DNA of 29,205 nucleotides from Bacteroidales bacterium UBA3709 (GCA_002372015.1 DFIA01000082.1:1-29205); one strand, 5' to 3'; shown: positions 7,800 to 17,183, counted from the stretch's first letter. The notes: a model not told the origin generated them from the sequence alone. Translations and numbers: made by a program.

Positions 7800-9002
7800 T
7801 TATCCGTTCAGTTTATCCAAGGCTCTCAGAACAGCCTCCACGCCTAATGTTATTTCTTCGTCAGATATACACAAGGGTGGTGCTATTCTGAACGATGTAG
7901 GCTGAAACAAAAACCAATCTGTAATCACCCCCTCATCAAGTAGTAAATATAGTATTTTTTTTGCCAGACTTTCATCGCCCAAATCCACCGCTATCAGCAA
8001 ACCTGCCGCACGAATCTCTTTTACAGCAGGATGCCCTATAAGAGAATCTACTATTTTTTTAGATTTACGATTTACTTCTGCCACCCAGTTTTGAGTGAGC
8101 AAAAGCTTCAGAGCAGCTAAAGCAGCGGCGCAGCACACAGGATGGCCGCCAAACGTGGTTATATGCCCCAAGGCCGGCTTACTTTGCCAACTCTGCATTC
8201 TTTGCGGGCTGGTAACCATAGCCCCAAGAGGCATCCCACCCCCCAAAGCCTTTGCTAAAGTTAGAATATCGGGTTCTACCCCAAATTTCTGAAAAGCAAA
8301 CATACTGCCTGTTCGGCCAAAGCCTGTCTGCACCTCATCAAAAATAAGCAAAGCACCGGTTTGAGTGCATCGCTGCCTCAAAGCTTCTAAAAAACCTTGT
8401 TGAGGCACTTGTACACCACCTTCCCCCTGAACGGGTTCTATAATTACTGCCGCTGTTTCTTCGGTTATCGCCTTCAGCGATTCCTTATTGTTAAACTCTA
8501 TATGATCTACAAGAGGAAGTAAAGGACGGAAAGAACCCTTGAAATATTCGCTGTCCATTAGGCTGAGAACACCCTGCGTACTCCCATGATAAGCATTCTT
8601 ACAAGCCGCTAAACGGTATCTGCCGGTTATTCTTTTGGCAAGCTTTACTGCAGCTTCGTTAGCCTCGCTTCCACTGTTTACATAATAAACACTTTGCAAC
8701 GAAGGAGGAAGTATAGAGCATAGTAAAGCTGCATGCTCCACCTGAGGTGCCTCTATCATTTCTCCATAAACCATCAGGTGCGCATAATCTTCCACCTGAC
8801 GCTTAACCGCATCTATAATCTCTCTTCTTCCATGCCCTACATTACTTACAGAAACCCCCGAAATAAAATCGAGATACTTTTTAGTTTCCGAATATAAAAA
8901 AACACCCTCCGCCTTTACTATGGTTAAACCTAAGGGGGCGGAGGATGTTTGTCCTACGTGCTTGAAGAAGAGCTCCCTGAGTATATAGGACTCTTGCTCC
9001 AT
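7800..9002 (-). CDS. Class III PLP-dependent aminotransferase (acetylornithine/ornithine-type)
   Basis: 400-residue class III aminotransferase. YYVNSGSEANEAAVKLAKR, LLIFDEVQTGFGRTGSMFAF and the PLP-lysine motif TLAKALGGGMPLGA (Lys near residue 250) are intact, as is TTFGGHPVCCAAALA. The closest general type is the acetylornithine/ornithine/aspartate aminotransferase group. No other arginine-biosynthesis gene is nearby, so substrate cannot be assigned. Bacteroidota often carry such a gene outside the arg cluster. It starts 6 bp after the Zn-ribbon gene and ends 13 bp before dnaB. Confidence 0.85.
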   Translation of the reverse strand: MEQESYILRELFFKHVGQTSSAPLGLTIVKAEGVFLYSETKKYLDFISGVSVSNVGHGRREIIDAVKRQVEDYAHLMVYGEMIEAPQVEHAALLCSILPPSLQSVYYVNSGSEANEAAVKLAKRITGRYRLAACKNAYHGSTQGVLSLMDSEYFKGSFRPLLPLVDHIEFNNKESLKAITEETAAVIIEPVQGEGGVQVPQQGFLEALRQRCTQTGALLIFDEVQTGFGRTGSMFAFQKFGVEPDILTLAKALGGGMPLGAMVTSPQRMQSWQSKPALGHITTFGGHPVCCAAALAALKLLLTQNWVAEVNRKSKKIVDSLIGHPAVKEIRAAGLLIAVDLGDESLAKKILYLLLDEGVITDWFLFQPTSFRIAPPLCISDEEITLGVEAVLRALDKLNG

Positions 9003-9008
9003 ATCTGC

Positions 9009-9884
9009 TTACTGTTTCTTCTTTGATGTGGTTTTCTTTGCTGGTTTTGAAGCCTCTTCTTCAACAACATTGTCGGCTTCTGCATATCTTGAGCTTACCA
9101 AAATTCTTCCGCAGTATTCGCATACCACAATCCTTTTGCTCTCATCTATATCTATCTGCCTCTGTGGTGGAATTTTATTGAAGCAACCACCGCAAGCACC
9201 TCTTACCACGGTTACTACGGCCATTTTATTTCTTACGTTGCCCCTTACCTTCTCATAGGCAGCCAACATTCTGCTATCTATAAAACTCTTATGTTCTTCG
9301 CTCATTTGTTGCAGCTGCTCTATCTCTTTCTCCGTTTCTTTAGCAATGTTAGCCAATTCATTACGCTTAACCTCCAAATCTGCCTCACGACTTTTCATAT
9401 CGGCAGACAAGAGTGCAAGAGCCTCTTTTTTAGCCACCATATTCTTTGTGCCGTCGTTAGCCTTTTTCTCTGCCAACTGCACCTCCAACTGCTGAAACTC
9501 TATTTCTTTTGAGATAGACTCAAACTCACGGTTATTGCGCACATTGTTTCTTTGCTGCTCGTATTTCTTTATGGAAAGGTAGCACTCTTCCACCTTATGC
9601 TTCTGGTCTGAGATAAACGCTTCTATCTCTTTGATTTCTTTTTGTATAGCAGCCTGTTTTGTTTTCAGACCGGCTACTTCATCTTCGAGGTCTCTAACCT
9701 CTAAAGGCAACTCACCCCTCAATAGATAAATAGCATCTATCTTTGAGTCTGTTTGTTGCAGTAAATACAACTGATGGAGTTTCTTCTCCATTTCTACTGC
9801 ATCTGCGTTTTTTGTTGAAATCTGAAGTGATGTAAAAGTTTCCCCGCTCAGTGCAGGATTTGCTTTGTTTTTCTTTGTTGCCAT
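9009..9884 (-). CDS. Coiled-coil protein with C-terminal Zn-ribbon (C4-type)
   Basis: 291-residue cytosolic protein. After a short Ser/Thr/Lys-rich N-terminus, about residues 30-205 are charged and heptad-like (EVRDLEDEVAGLKTKQAAIQ, EKEIEQLQQM), indicating a long coiled-coil hairpin. A Zn-ribbon follows with ACGGCFNKIPP and VVCEYCGRIL (two CxxC pairs, about 229-260) and a Lys-rich tail. This is the CT398/HP0958-like, zf-RING_7 family; the Helicobacter member is linked to flagellar or RNA handling, but the role in Bacteroidota is unknown. It starts 1 bp after the nif3 stop, a pairing common across bacteria. Confidence 0.85.
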   Translation of the reverse strand: MATKKNKANPALSGETFTSLQISTKNADAVEMEKKLHQLYLLQQTDSKIDAIYLLRGELPLEVRDLEDEVAGLKTKQAAIQKEIKEIEAFISDQKHKVEECYLSIKKYEQQRNNVRNNREFESISKEIEFQQLEVQLAEKKANDGTKNMVAKKEALALLSADMKSREADLEVKRNELANIAKETEKEIEQLQQMSEEHKSFIDSRMLAAYEKVRGNVRNKMAVVTVVRGACGGCFNKIPPQRQIDIDESKRIVVCEYCGRILVSSRYAEADNVVEEEASKPAKKTTSKKKQ

Positions 9885-9885
9885 A

Positions 9886-10656
9886 TCAAAAATAAAATAT
9901 AGGGCTGGTATCTGCCTCGCTCAATAGGACGGCAAATTTAGGAAAATTTTTCTTAATTATGCTTTTCAGTAAGTTTATGGCAGGCAGTTCGCTATAATGA
10001 TGCCCCACATCTATAACCATAAAATCTTTTGGAGAGTAAAAGTTATGATGCGTAACATCGCCGGTAACAAGCACTTGAGCCCCAGCTGCAAGCGCATCGG
10101 CAATACTCCCCTGCCCACCTCCGCTGCTAACCGCCACTCTGCTAATTTTAGACACTACGGGCGCAGATGTTCTCACATTTGCAGCACCAAATGCCTTCTT
10201 TACATTCTCTATAAACTTTCCGGCGGTTATTGGCTTTGCAAGATTCCCCACTCGGCCAAAACCGTCTTTGCTCAACACGGCACATTTCTCTAACAGTAGC
10301 CGGTCTGCCATTATATCATTCAGACCACCAAGGGCCTTATCTAAAGGTGTATGAGAAGAATAAACCGTTATCCCCCTGCGTATGGCAAGCATTATAGAGT
10401 CTGACCGTGGTTCGCCCTCCAAAATAGAAAGGCAAGGTTTATGAACAATTAAAGGATGGTGAGTTACTATAATATCGCATCCCTTGTCTGCGGCTTCTTG
10501 TACTACAGCAAGGCTGCAGTTTAAGGCAATAAGAGCTTTAGACACATATTTTGCAGGGTTGCCTATTGTAAAACCGCTGTTATCCCATTCGGCCTGTGTT
10601 GCAAGAGGGGCAAACTTCTCTATGGCCTCGGCTATCTTGTATGCCTGAATCTTCAT
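9886..10656 (-). CDS. Nif3-like dinuclear metal-centre protein
   Basis: Nif3/YbgI/GTP cyclohydrolase-1-type-2-like family, 256 residues. Metal ligands are visible: THHPL and SHTPLD in the N-terminal half, and VIDVGHHYSEL in the C-terminal half, giving the His/Asp/Glu set for a two-metal centre. WDNSGFTIGNP near residue 25 is the N-terminal signature. The length matches the short E. coli YbgI form, not the 360-residue form with an inserted domain that I recall in many Bacteroidota. Function is debated. It is next to the Zn-ribbon gene, a conserved partner. Confidence 0.88.
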   Translation of the reverse strand: MKIQAYKIAEAIEKFAPLATQAEWDNSGFTIGNPAKYVSKALIALNCSLAVVQEAADKGCDIIVTHHPLIVHKPCLSILEGEPRSDSIMLAIRRGITVYSSHTPLDKALGGLNDIMADRLLLEKCAVLSKDGFGRVGNLAKPITAGKFIENVKKAFGAANVRTSAPVVSKISRVAVSSGGGQGSIADALAAGAQVLVTGDVTHHNFYSPKDFMVIDVGHHYSELPAINLLKSIIKKNFPKFAVLLSEADTSPIFYF

Positions 10657-10729
10657 TATCCTGATATGTTTATACGCTTGGGAGCGCTATGTGATTCTTT
10701 ATGTTTTTACACGTTTGGCGCCTTTGAGT
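10657..10729. other. Gap between the MerR and nif3 genes
   Basis: 73 bp, the only sizeable gap in the upstream half of the minus-strand run. I see only short palindromic pieces (GGCGCC and AGCGCT), no convincing terminator and no TAnnTTTG box in the minus orientation. Transcription through it from the M23/MerR genes is therefore plausible. Confidence 0.4.
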
Positions 10730-11125
10730 TTATATATTCAGCTCGCTATCATGCGCTTCTTGAGTGTCTTGTAAGTCTTGCGGATAATCCTCTGTAATAT
10801 CCTCGTTTTCAGAAGCAATAGCTAGCAGTTTGGCCTTAATGGAACGCAGCCTCTCTATAATTTCTAACTTTCTGTCTGCACCAGACAGATTCTGCTTCAT
10901 TCTAAGATATGCTCCCTCCAGAGTCATGCCCGATTCCTTAACCAGATGATGTATCATCTTTAATGTTTCAACATCTTTCTGCGTAAAAAACCTATTGCCC
11001 TTTTTGTTGCGCACAGGCTTTATGAAAGACGAAAACTTATTGCTCCAGAACCTGACTAAAGAGGCATTCTCACCCAGTATCTTGGCAACCTCTCCTACAG
11101 TATAGTATAACTTACCTTCCTCCAT
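10730..11125 (-). CDS. MerR family transcriptional regulator
   Basis: 131-residue regulator with an N-terminal winged helix-turn-helix: LYYTVGEVAKILGENASLVRFW (about residues 6-27) then the wing NKKGNRFFTQKDVETLKMIH. A short helical segment and an acidic tail follow. No effector-binding Cys is present, so it is not a metal or redox sensor of the SoxR/CueR kind. Bacteroidota usually keep such a gene beside an M23 peptidase. The ATG at 11125 was preferred to a TTG three codons upstream. It lies 28 bp after the second M23 gene. Confidence 0.87.
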   Translation of the reverse strand: MEEGKLYYTVGEVAKILGENASLVRFWSNKFSSFIKPVRNKKGNRFFTQKDVETLKMIHHLVKESGMTLEGAYLRMKQNLSGADRKLEIIERLRSIKAKLLAIASENEDITEDYPQDLQDTQEAHDSELNI

Positions 11126-11153
11126 ACCATGCAAAAGTACACAACAAGACCGA

Positions 11154-11996
11154 TTAATCCAAAGACTGACCGTTGTTTTCTGCCTTATGTAGTGCCAAAG
11201 AATAAGCGTCTGGCCCTACAGATGCAAAGAAATAGCATACCGGATTTACCTTTTTGCTATCAAATAAAACCTCATAATGAAGGTGTGGGGCTATTGTTTT
11301 GCCACTCAGTCCCACGCAAGCGATACGAGTGCCTCTGGAGAGAGTATCGCCAACCTTCACCACAATATCTTCTAAATGAGCGTAACGGGTAACATAACCA
11401 TTCAGATGGTCTATTTCTATTACTTCTCCCTCAGACCTGTCTGCCCTGCTAACAGAAGCAACTATCCCATCTGCCGAGCAAACAACCGGCGTACCTTGCT
11501 CACTTGCAATATCTACCCCGCTATGCCACACCACACTCTTGATAAAAGGATTTACCTTTCTTCCTACAGATGCTCCTATAGCCTCCACTCCGCACCCTAT
11601 TACCGGAATAATAGATGGTATATGCCGGCTGCTACTGCCCAAATAAGCCAGATTACTCTTTATGGAATCTATCTGTTCATTTACCTTTTTTGCCAAAGCA
11701 AGTGTTCTGCCAATATCCAGATTATGCCCCATTTCTAAATGATACATATCTTCTATGGGGTAGGTTCCGAATATAGATTTGTAAATCTTCCCGTCTTTTG
11801 CCTCTAAAAGTTTTATAGCGGTGTCGGCCTCCCTTACCTGCTGCTCCAAAGTATCGAGATACCGTGCCCTGCGCCTGTTTTCTTTAAGCATACGAGCATC
11901 TTCTCCATAATATATCATATTGGCTAACAATATATAATATATTACCGCCAATGGTATGCTCGCTAAAAAATATCGCAACAATCGTCTAAAGGTCAT
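11154..11996 (-). CDS. M23 family metallopeptidase (second of an overlapping pair)
   Basis: 280-residue predicted peptidoglycan hydrolase. One N-terminal membrane helix (about residues 9-27) is followed by a charged helical stretch and a C-terminal LytM/M23 domain. The zinc ligands are present: HSGVDIASEQGT (HxxxD, about 159-163) and APHLHYEV (HxH, about 237-243), so it should be catalytically competent. It overlaps the upstream M23 gene by 4 bp (ATGA), so the two are probably translated in a coupled way. The pair may form a heteromer or act on different cross-links; both ideas are inference. Confidence 0.9.
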   Translation of the reverse strand: MTFRRLLRYFLASIPLAVIYYILLANMIYYGEDARMLKENRRRARYLDTLEQQVREADTAIKLLEAKDGKIYKSIFGTYPIEDMYHLEMGHNLDIGRTLALAKKVNEQIDSIKSNLAYLGSSSRHIPSIIPVIGCGVEAIGASVGRKVNPFIKSVVWHSGVDIASEQGTPVVCSADGIVASVSRADRSEGEVIEIDHLNGYVTRYAHLEDIVVKVGDTLSRGTRIACVGLSGKTIAPHLHYEVLFDSKKVNPVCYFFASVGPDAYSLALHKAENNGQSLD

Positions 11997-12850
11997 TTTG
12001 ATTCCTCTCTAATTAAACGCGAATATTCCTCGCTACTGATATTGCTGTCGAAAAAGTTGAAGGGATTAACTTTTCTTCCCATATATTCCACTTCATAATG
12101 CAGGTGCGGCCCCGTGCTCTTTCCGGTAGAGCCCATATAGGCTATCTTATCGCCCCTCTTTACTCTATCTCCCTGATGAACAAGCACGCTGTGCAAGTGC
12201 GCATACCTCGATTTATAACCAAAGCCGTGATTGATAACTATTTCGTTTCCGTAGCCTGTAAACTTTATATCTACTTTTTCTACTTGCCCATCGCCTGTAG
12301 CATAAATTTCTGTACCCTGCTTGCCAGCCAAATCTACACCTGAATGAACTTTAGCCGCACCGTTCATAGGATCTGAGCGCACTCCAAAGCGGCTGGTAAT
12401 ATGTATCTTATTTAAGAAAACAGGAGGTATGGAAGGTACGCAGGCAGACATCTTTCCGGCACTTTCTGCCATAGGTTCCATAATATGGTAACTATGCTCC
12501 AATCGGGCTATCATATCATATATCTGACTTATGCTATATTTGAAAACCACAGTAGTATCAACTGCCTCTATACCAAAAGATGAACGGTATATGCTATTGT
12601 CTCTTTCGTTGAGTTCTTCTATACGATAGAAAAGACTATGCATTTTTTCCTCTATATTCTTCTGGCGTATATCCAACATAGCAGCCCGCTCTTCTAACTG
12701 CACTCGCCGAGGAGTTTTAAGGTTAAACACTTCTACATACAGAAAGTAATAGACAACAAAGGCCACAAGGCTTAAAGCAAAGAGCCCGCCTCCATGTTCC
12801 AACAGCTTAGTAAAGCCTTTCTTATCTATGTCTTTATTGATTTTATCCAA
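11993..12850 (-). CDS. M23 family metallopeptidase (first of an overlapping pair, TTG start)
   Basis: 285-residue predicted membrane-anchored endopeptidase. A short cytosolic segment (MDKINKDIDKKGF) leads to a membrane helix at about 21-41, a charged coiled-coil-like region, then the M23 domain with HSGVDLAGKQGT (about 168-172) and GPHLHYEVEY (HxH near 247). The only fitting start is TTG at 12850. An in-frame TAA lies three codons upstream, and the next internal Met falls after the membrane helix. Its 5' end faces alaS across an 81-bp gap. Confidence 0.88.
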   Translation of the reverse strand: MDKINKDIDKKGFTKLLEHGGGLFALSLVAFVVYYFLYVEVFNLKTPRRVQLEERAAMLDIRQKNIEEKMHSLFYRIEELNERDNSIYRSSFGIEAVDTTVVFKYSISQIYDMIARLEHSYHIMEPMAESAGKMSACVPSIPPVFLNKIHITSRFGVRSDPMNGAAKVHSGVDLAGKQGTEIYATGDGQVEKVDIKFTGYGNEIVINHGFGYKSRYAHLHSVLVHQGDRVKRGDKIAYMGSTGKSTGPHLHYEVEYMGRKVNPFNFFDSNISSEEYSRLIREESK

Positions 12851-12857
12851 TAAATGT

Positions 12858-12865
12858 TATTTTTG
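12858..12865 (+). promoter_or_regulatory. Candidate alaS promoter -7 box
   Basis: TATTTTTG fits the Bacteroidota -7 consensus TAnnTTTG. It lies in the divergent gap and would give a leader of about 60 nt before the alaS ATG. No clear TTTG was seen at the -33 position. Confidence 0.4.
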
Positions 12866-12869
12866 TATG

Positions 12870-12888
12870 TTTTGCACCAATTGCAAAA
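12870..12888. repeat. 7-bp inverted repeat in the M23/alaS divergent gap
   Basis: TTTTGCA and TGCAAAA are separated by CCAAT. It starts 4 bp downstream of the candidate alaS -7 box, so it would cover the transcription start. It could be an operator or the first hairpin of the alaS leader; no binding protein can be named. Confidence 0.35.
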
Positions 12889-12931
12889 ACCGTACTAATT
12901 TTTTAAAGAATAATAATTAAACAGATTCTTT

Positions 12932-15562
12932 ATGGAATCAAAACTCATCAGAAAAACATTCCTGGAATTTTTCCGGCAGAAAGAACATACCATTGTACCA
13001 AGTGCGCCGATGGTTATCAAAAACGATCCTACACTTATGTTCACCAATGCCGGAATGAACCAGTTTAAAGATATATTCCTGGGCAACACCACTCCCTTTG
13101 CCCGCCGTGCGGCAGACACGCAAAAGTGCCTGAGGGTAAGCGGAAAGCACAACGACTTAGAAGAAGTGGGTATAGACACTTACCACCATACTATGTTTGA
13201 AATGCTGGGCAACTGGAGCTTTGGAGATTACTTTAAGAAAGAAGCCATAGAATGGAGTTGGGAGTTGCTTACTAAAGTGTTTAAGATAGATCCAAACAGG
13301 CTATACGCTACGGTATTTGAAGGCTATGAACCAGATGGTTTGACAACAGACGAAGAGGCGCGTAGCAACTGGTTATTATATTTGCCACAAGACAGGGTTT
13401 TGCTTGGAAACAAGAAAGATAACTTTTGGGAAATGGGAGAAACCGGCCCTTGTGGCCCTTGCAGCGAAATTCATATAGATCTCCGCAGCGATGAAGACAG
13501 AGCTAAGATACCCGGAAAAGAGCTGGTAAATAAATCCAACCCGTTGGTTATAGAAATCTGGAACCTTGTGTTTATGCAGTATAACCGCAAGGCAGACGGG
13601 AGTCTTGAAAAACTGCCACACCACAATGTAGATACAGGTATGGGGTTTGAAAGGCTTTGCATGGCCCTGCAAGGCAAAACCAGCAACTACGATACAGACG
13701 TATTTACTCCTCTGATTTCTAAGATAGGAGAAATTGCCGGCAAAGATTACGCTACCGCAGACGAAAAAACAAGAATTGCTATGAGAGTGGTTTCCGACCA
13801 TGTCAGAGCAATTACATTTTCTATAGCAGACGGCCAGTTGCCTTCTAATGTAAAAGCCGGATATGTTATCAGAAGAATTCTCAGAAGAGCAGTCAGATAC
13901 GCTTACACATTTCTGAATGTAAAGGAGCCCCTATTGTACAAACTCGTACCCACTCTCGTAGAGCAGATGGGCGATTCTTTTCCGGAGATAGAAAAACAGC
14001 AAGACCTTATTTCAAAGGTCATAAAAGAAGAAGAAGATTCTTTCTTGCGTACTCTCGAAAGAGGAATACGCCTTATGGATGAGCTTGTTAGCAAATCTAA
14101 ACAAGAGGGCAAGAATACTATAGACGGCACAGATGCCTTTGTTCTGTATGATACTTTTGGCTTTCCTATAGACCTTACTGAACTGATTGCAAAGGAAAAC
14201 GGCTTGGAGGTAGAACACTCCGGCTTTGAAGCAGAGTTAAAAAAACAGAAAGAGCGTAGCCGTAATGCCGATGCCAAGCAAGAAGGAGATTGGATTAACG
14301 TATCTTCTTCTGAAGAAGAATCTGTTTTTACAGGTTACGATACAACCTCAGAAAATTCAGTTAAGATTCTGCGCTACCGCCAAGTAAAAACCAAGGGTAA
14401 AAATCTGTTCCACATTGTGCTCAACAAAACCCCGTTCTATGCAGAAAGTGGCGGACAAGTGGGAGACTCCGGCTTTATAGAAAACCCAAACAATTCAGAA
14501 AAAATTAAGGTTATAAATACCGTAAAAGAAAACGGCCTCTCCATACACGTTACAGAAAAACTACCTTCCGATACTTCGGTTTGTTTTACAGCAAGTATAG
14601 ACGAAGAAAAAAGGCTTGCCACAGCTGCAAATCACAGTGCTACACACCTGTTAGATTTTGCATTGAGAAAGATTCTGGGTACCCACATAGAACAAAAGGG
14701 CTCGTTTGTAAGCCATCAGGTTCTCCGATTTGATTTTTCTCACTTTGAAAAAGTTCAGCCAGATAAACTGCGCCAGGTAGAACAATTGGTAAACTCTCTT
14801 ATAAGAGCAGATATAAAGCAGGTAGAATTGCGAGACGTGCCTATTGAAGAAGCTAAAGAATTAGGAGCAATTGCCTTGTTCGGAGAAAAATACGGCAGCA
14901 GAGTGAGGGTTATAAAATTTGCAGACAGCGTAGAGTTCTGTGGCGGCACCCACATTCCTTCTACCGGTATGATAGGCTACTTTAAGATAATCTCCGAAAG
15001 TGCCATTGCTGCAGGAGTCAGAAGAATAGAGGCTACTACCGGAAAGAATGCAGAAGATATGATCTATGCGGCAGAAGACATGATTCAGAGCCTTAAAGAA
15101 TTGTTTAAGAATGCCCCTAATGTGTTAGACAGCGCCAAAAGACTGATGATGGAAAACGAACAGTTCCGCAAAGCTGCAGAAGACATGATGAAGGCAAGAG
15201 CTGCCGCCATAAAAGAAAAGGTAAAAAATGCGGCAGAGAATATAAATGGCATAGATTTTATTACTCTCAAAGGAGAATATCCTATGGAGGTACTAAAAAC
15301 AGTTGCTGCTATGCTAAGAACTGAGTGCAAGAACACAGTGTTTGCCGCTGGCATCACAGAGCCATCCAAGCCTGGTTTGGTACTGATGTACACAGATGAT
15401 TTAGTTGCAAAGGGTATGAATGCAGGCAACGACATACGCCCTGCAGCTAAGTTTATCAATGGCGGCGGAGGCGGACAGCCGTTTTTTGCAAGCGCAGGAG
15501 GAAAAAATGCAGAAGGCATAGAAGCCGCCTTAGAGAGCATAAAGAAAACGCTAAGTCAATAA
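12932..15562 (+). CDS. alaS: Alanyl-tRNA synthetase
   Basis: Class II synthetase that charges tRNA-Ala and clears Ser/Gly mischarges. It has 876 residues, a normal length. The catalytic domain starts with FLEFFRQKEHTIVPSAPM and carries MFTNAGMNQFKD and GNWSFGDYFK. The editing domain has HSATHLLDFAL (HxxxH) and CGGTHIPSTG, giving the zinc ligands. The C-Ala end has NGGGGGQPFFASAGG. The ATG overlaps the end of an AT-rich hairpin (12904-12932), and the 14 bases before it resemble the rnfB leader arm. It is the first gene of an alaS-lptF-fmt-thiN run with gaps of 10 to 18 bp. Confidence 0.98.
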   Translation: MESKLIRKTFLEFFRQKEHTIVPSAPMVIKNDPTLMFTNAGMNQFKDIFLGNTTPFARRAADTQKCLRVSGKHNDLEEVGIDTYHHTMFEMLGNWSFGDYFKKEAIEWSWELLTKVFKIDPNRLYATVFEGYEPDGLTTDEEARSNWLLYLPQDRVLLGNKKDNFWEMGETGPCGPCSEIHIDLRSDEDRAKIPGKELVNKSNPLVIEIWNLVFMQYNRKADGSLEKLPHHNVDTGMGFERLCMALQGKTSNYDTDVFTPLISKIGEIAGKDYATADEKTRIAMRVVSDHVRAITFSIADGQLPSNVKAGYVIRRILRRAVRYAYTFLNVKEPLLYKLVPTLVEQMGDSFPEIEKQQDLISKVIKEEEDSFLRTLERGIRLMDELVSKSKQEGKNTIDGTDAFVLYDTFGFPIDLTELIAKENGLEVEHSGFEAELKKQKERSRNADAKQEGDWINVSSSEEESVFTGYDTTSENSVKILRYRQVKTKGKNLFHIVLNKTPFYAESGGQVGDSGFIENPNNSEKIKVINTVKENGLSIHVTEKLPSDTSVCFTASIDEEKRLATAANHSATHLLDFALRKILGTHIEQKGSFVSHQVLRFDFSHFEKVQPDKLRQVEQLVNSLIRADIKQVELRDVPIEEAKELGAIALFGEKYGSRVRVIKFADSVEFCGGTHIPSTGMIGYFKIISESAIAAGVRRIEATTGKNAEDMIYAAEDMIQSLKELFKNAPNVLDSAKRLMMENEQFRKAAEDMMKARAAAIKEKVKNAAENINGIDFITLKGEYPMEVLKTVAAMLRTECKNTVFAAGITEPSKPGLVLMYTDDLVAKGMNAGNDIRPAAKFINGGGGGQPFFASAGGKNAEGIEAALESIKKTLSQ

Positions 15563-15572
15563 AAGCCAAAGA

Positions 15573-17183
15573 ATGAGCAACACTCCGGAAGCACAACAAT
15601 CATTATCAAGAAGAATATCTGGTTCTATAGATAACTTCTTGCGAAAAATCGGGGTAAAAACCCTCGATTTATACATGTTCAAGTCTTTCTTGGGGCCGTT
15701 TGCCATGACATTTGCCATAGTAACATTTATTTTGGTAATGCAGTTTCTATGGCTCTATATAGATGAATTAGTGGGTAAAGGCTTGGGGCTTAGAGTAATA
15801 TCACAATTTTTAATGTGGGGTAGTTTTACTCTTATTCCGTATGCCCTGCCACTGGCAACCCTCTTAGCCTCTATAATGACAATGGGTAATCTCGGAGAAA
15901 ACTCCGAACTTCTCTCTATGAAGGCTGCCGGTATCTCTCTCCAGAGAATAATAAGACCACTTAGCTATGTAGCCGTAATTATTGTGGTAGGAGCCTTTTT
16001 TGCCTCAAATAATCTTATTCCAATAGCTTGGAACAAAATATACACACTCAGAGAAGACATTACCAACACCAAAGAAGAAATTAAAATTCCTATTGGTATA
16101 TTTTACGATGGAATAGATGGTTACTCCATTAGAGTGGGAAGCCGAGACGATGATATGCTGATGCATCAGATAATGATTTACAACCACTCAAAAGAGAACG
16201 GAAACTCAGACCTTACCATTGCAGACTCCGGAAGGTTTTCCATTACTCCAGACAAAAAAGGATTGTTGATTACTCTATATAACGGCGTTAATTATCAAGA
16301 AGATAACTATAGAACCTACTCCGATACATCACTCAATCTGCAAAAAATCAAATTCAGTTTTCAACAGATTGTAGTGCCTTTGGAAAACTATGCTTTTACC
16401 GGTTCAAAGGAGGGAAGGTTTGGCAACGAGGTAATGGCAAAGAATATAGTGCAACTACGCCACGACAGAGATTCGCTTATAATGGCCAACGATTCTTCTA
16501 TGAATCACCATGTTCGCCGAGCTACCCATGCAGATTGGCTGTATCATCAAGACCAGCTGGACACATCCAGAAACAAAGGCTTTAGAGAAAGTTTTAAAAC
16601 AGAACAACTATATCATTGGAAGTCTGCAGAAGATAAAGCTACCGCATACGCCAGCGTTTATTCTGCCCTGAACAATGAGTTACACGCTTTTAGTTTTCAC
16701 CATGCCCGGATTTTCCAAACAGCCTATCCGCTAAGAAGAACCATAATAGAAACATACCGCAAGTTTACCCTCAGCCTCGCCTGTCTGATATTCTTTTTTA
16801 TAGGCGCTCCAATAGGTGCCATAGTAAGAAAGGGAGGCTTGGGAACACCCGCCATAATATCCATTCTGTTTTTTGTACTCTACTGGGTTATAGATATAAG
16901 CGGCAAGAAGCTTGCAAACGATGGCGCAATTTCTCCATTTATAGGATCTTTTATTTCTACATTGATTCTGGCACCTCTCGCAGCATTTCTAACGTGGAAG
17001 TCTATACAAGACTCCTCTATTTTTAACATGAATCTTTTCTTTAAGAATGTAAAAGATTTCTTTGCAAGGCTATTCAGCAAAACCAAGAGATTGCAGCACA
17101 GATTAAAGATACAACAGATTCTGCACAGAGAACATGAAATAGAGCAACGTGTTAACAAACAAAACAATACACTACAAAAATAG
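15573..17183 (+). CDS. YjgP/YjgQ family permease (LptF-like)
   Basis: 536-residue inner-membrane protein of the LptF/LptG family, which with the LptB ATPase extracts lipopolysaccharide from the inner membrane. Three helices lie near the N-terminus (about 41-63, 77-103, 131-150), then a long periplasmic beta-jellyroll region (about 150-395), then three C-terminal helices (about 396-475) and a basic tail. TMGNLGENSELLSMKAAGIS is the coupling-helix region typical of the family. It is larger than E. coli LptF (about 366) because of an extended periplasmic part and a basic tail, as is common in Bacteroidota. F versus G cannot be decided from sequence alone. Confidence 0.85.
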   Translation: MSNTPEAQQSLSRRISGSIDNFLRKIGVKTLDLYMFKSFLGPFAMTFAIVTFILVMQFLWLYIDELVGKGLGLRVISQFLMWGSFTLIPYALPLATLLASIMTMGNLGENSELLSMKAAGISLQRIIRPLSYVAVIIVVGAFFASNNLIPIAWNKIYTLREDITNTKEEIKIPIGIFYDGIDGYSIRVGSRDDDMLMHQIMIYNHSKENGNSDLTIADSGRFSITPDKKGLLITLYNGVNYQEDNYRTYSDTSLNLQKIKFSFQQIVVPLENYAFTGSKEGRFGNEVMAKNIVQLRHDRDSLIMANDSSMNHHVRRATHADWLYHQDQLDTSRNKGFRESFKTEQLYHWKSAEDKATAYASVYSALNNELHAFSFHHARIFQTAYPLRRTIIETYRKFTLSLACLIFFFIGAPIGAIVRKGGLGTPAIISILFFVLYWVIDISGKKLANDGAISPFIGSFISTLILAPLAAFLTWKSIQDSSIFNMNLFFKNVKDFFARLFSKTKRLQHRLKIQQILHREHEIEQRVNKQNNTLQK

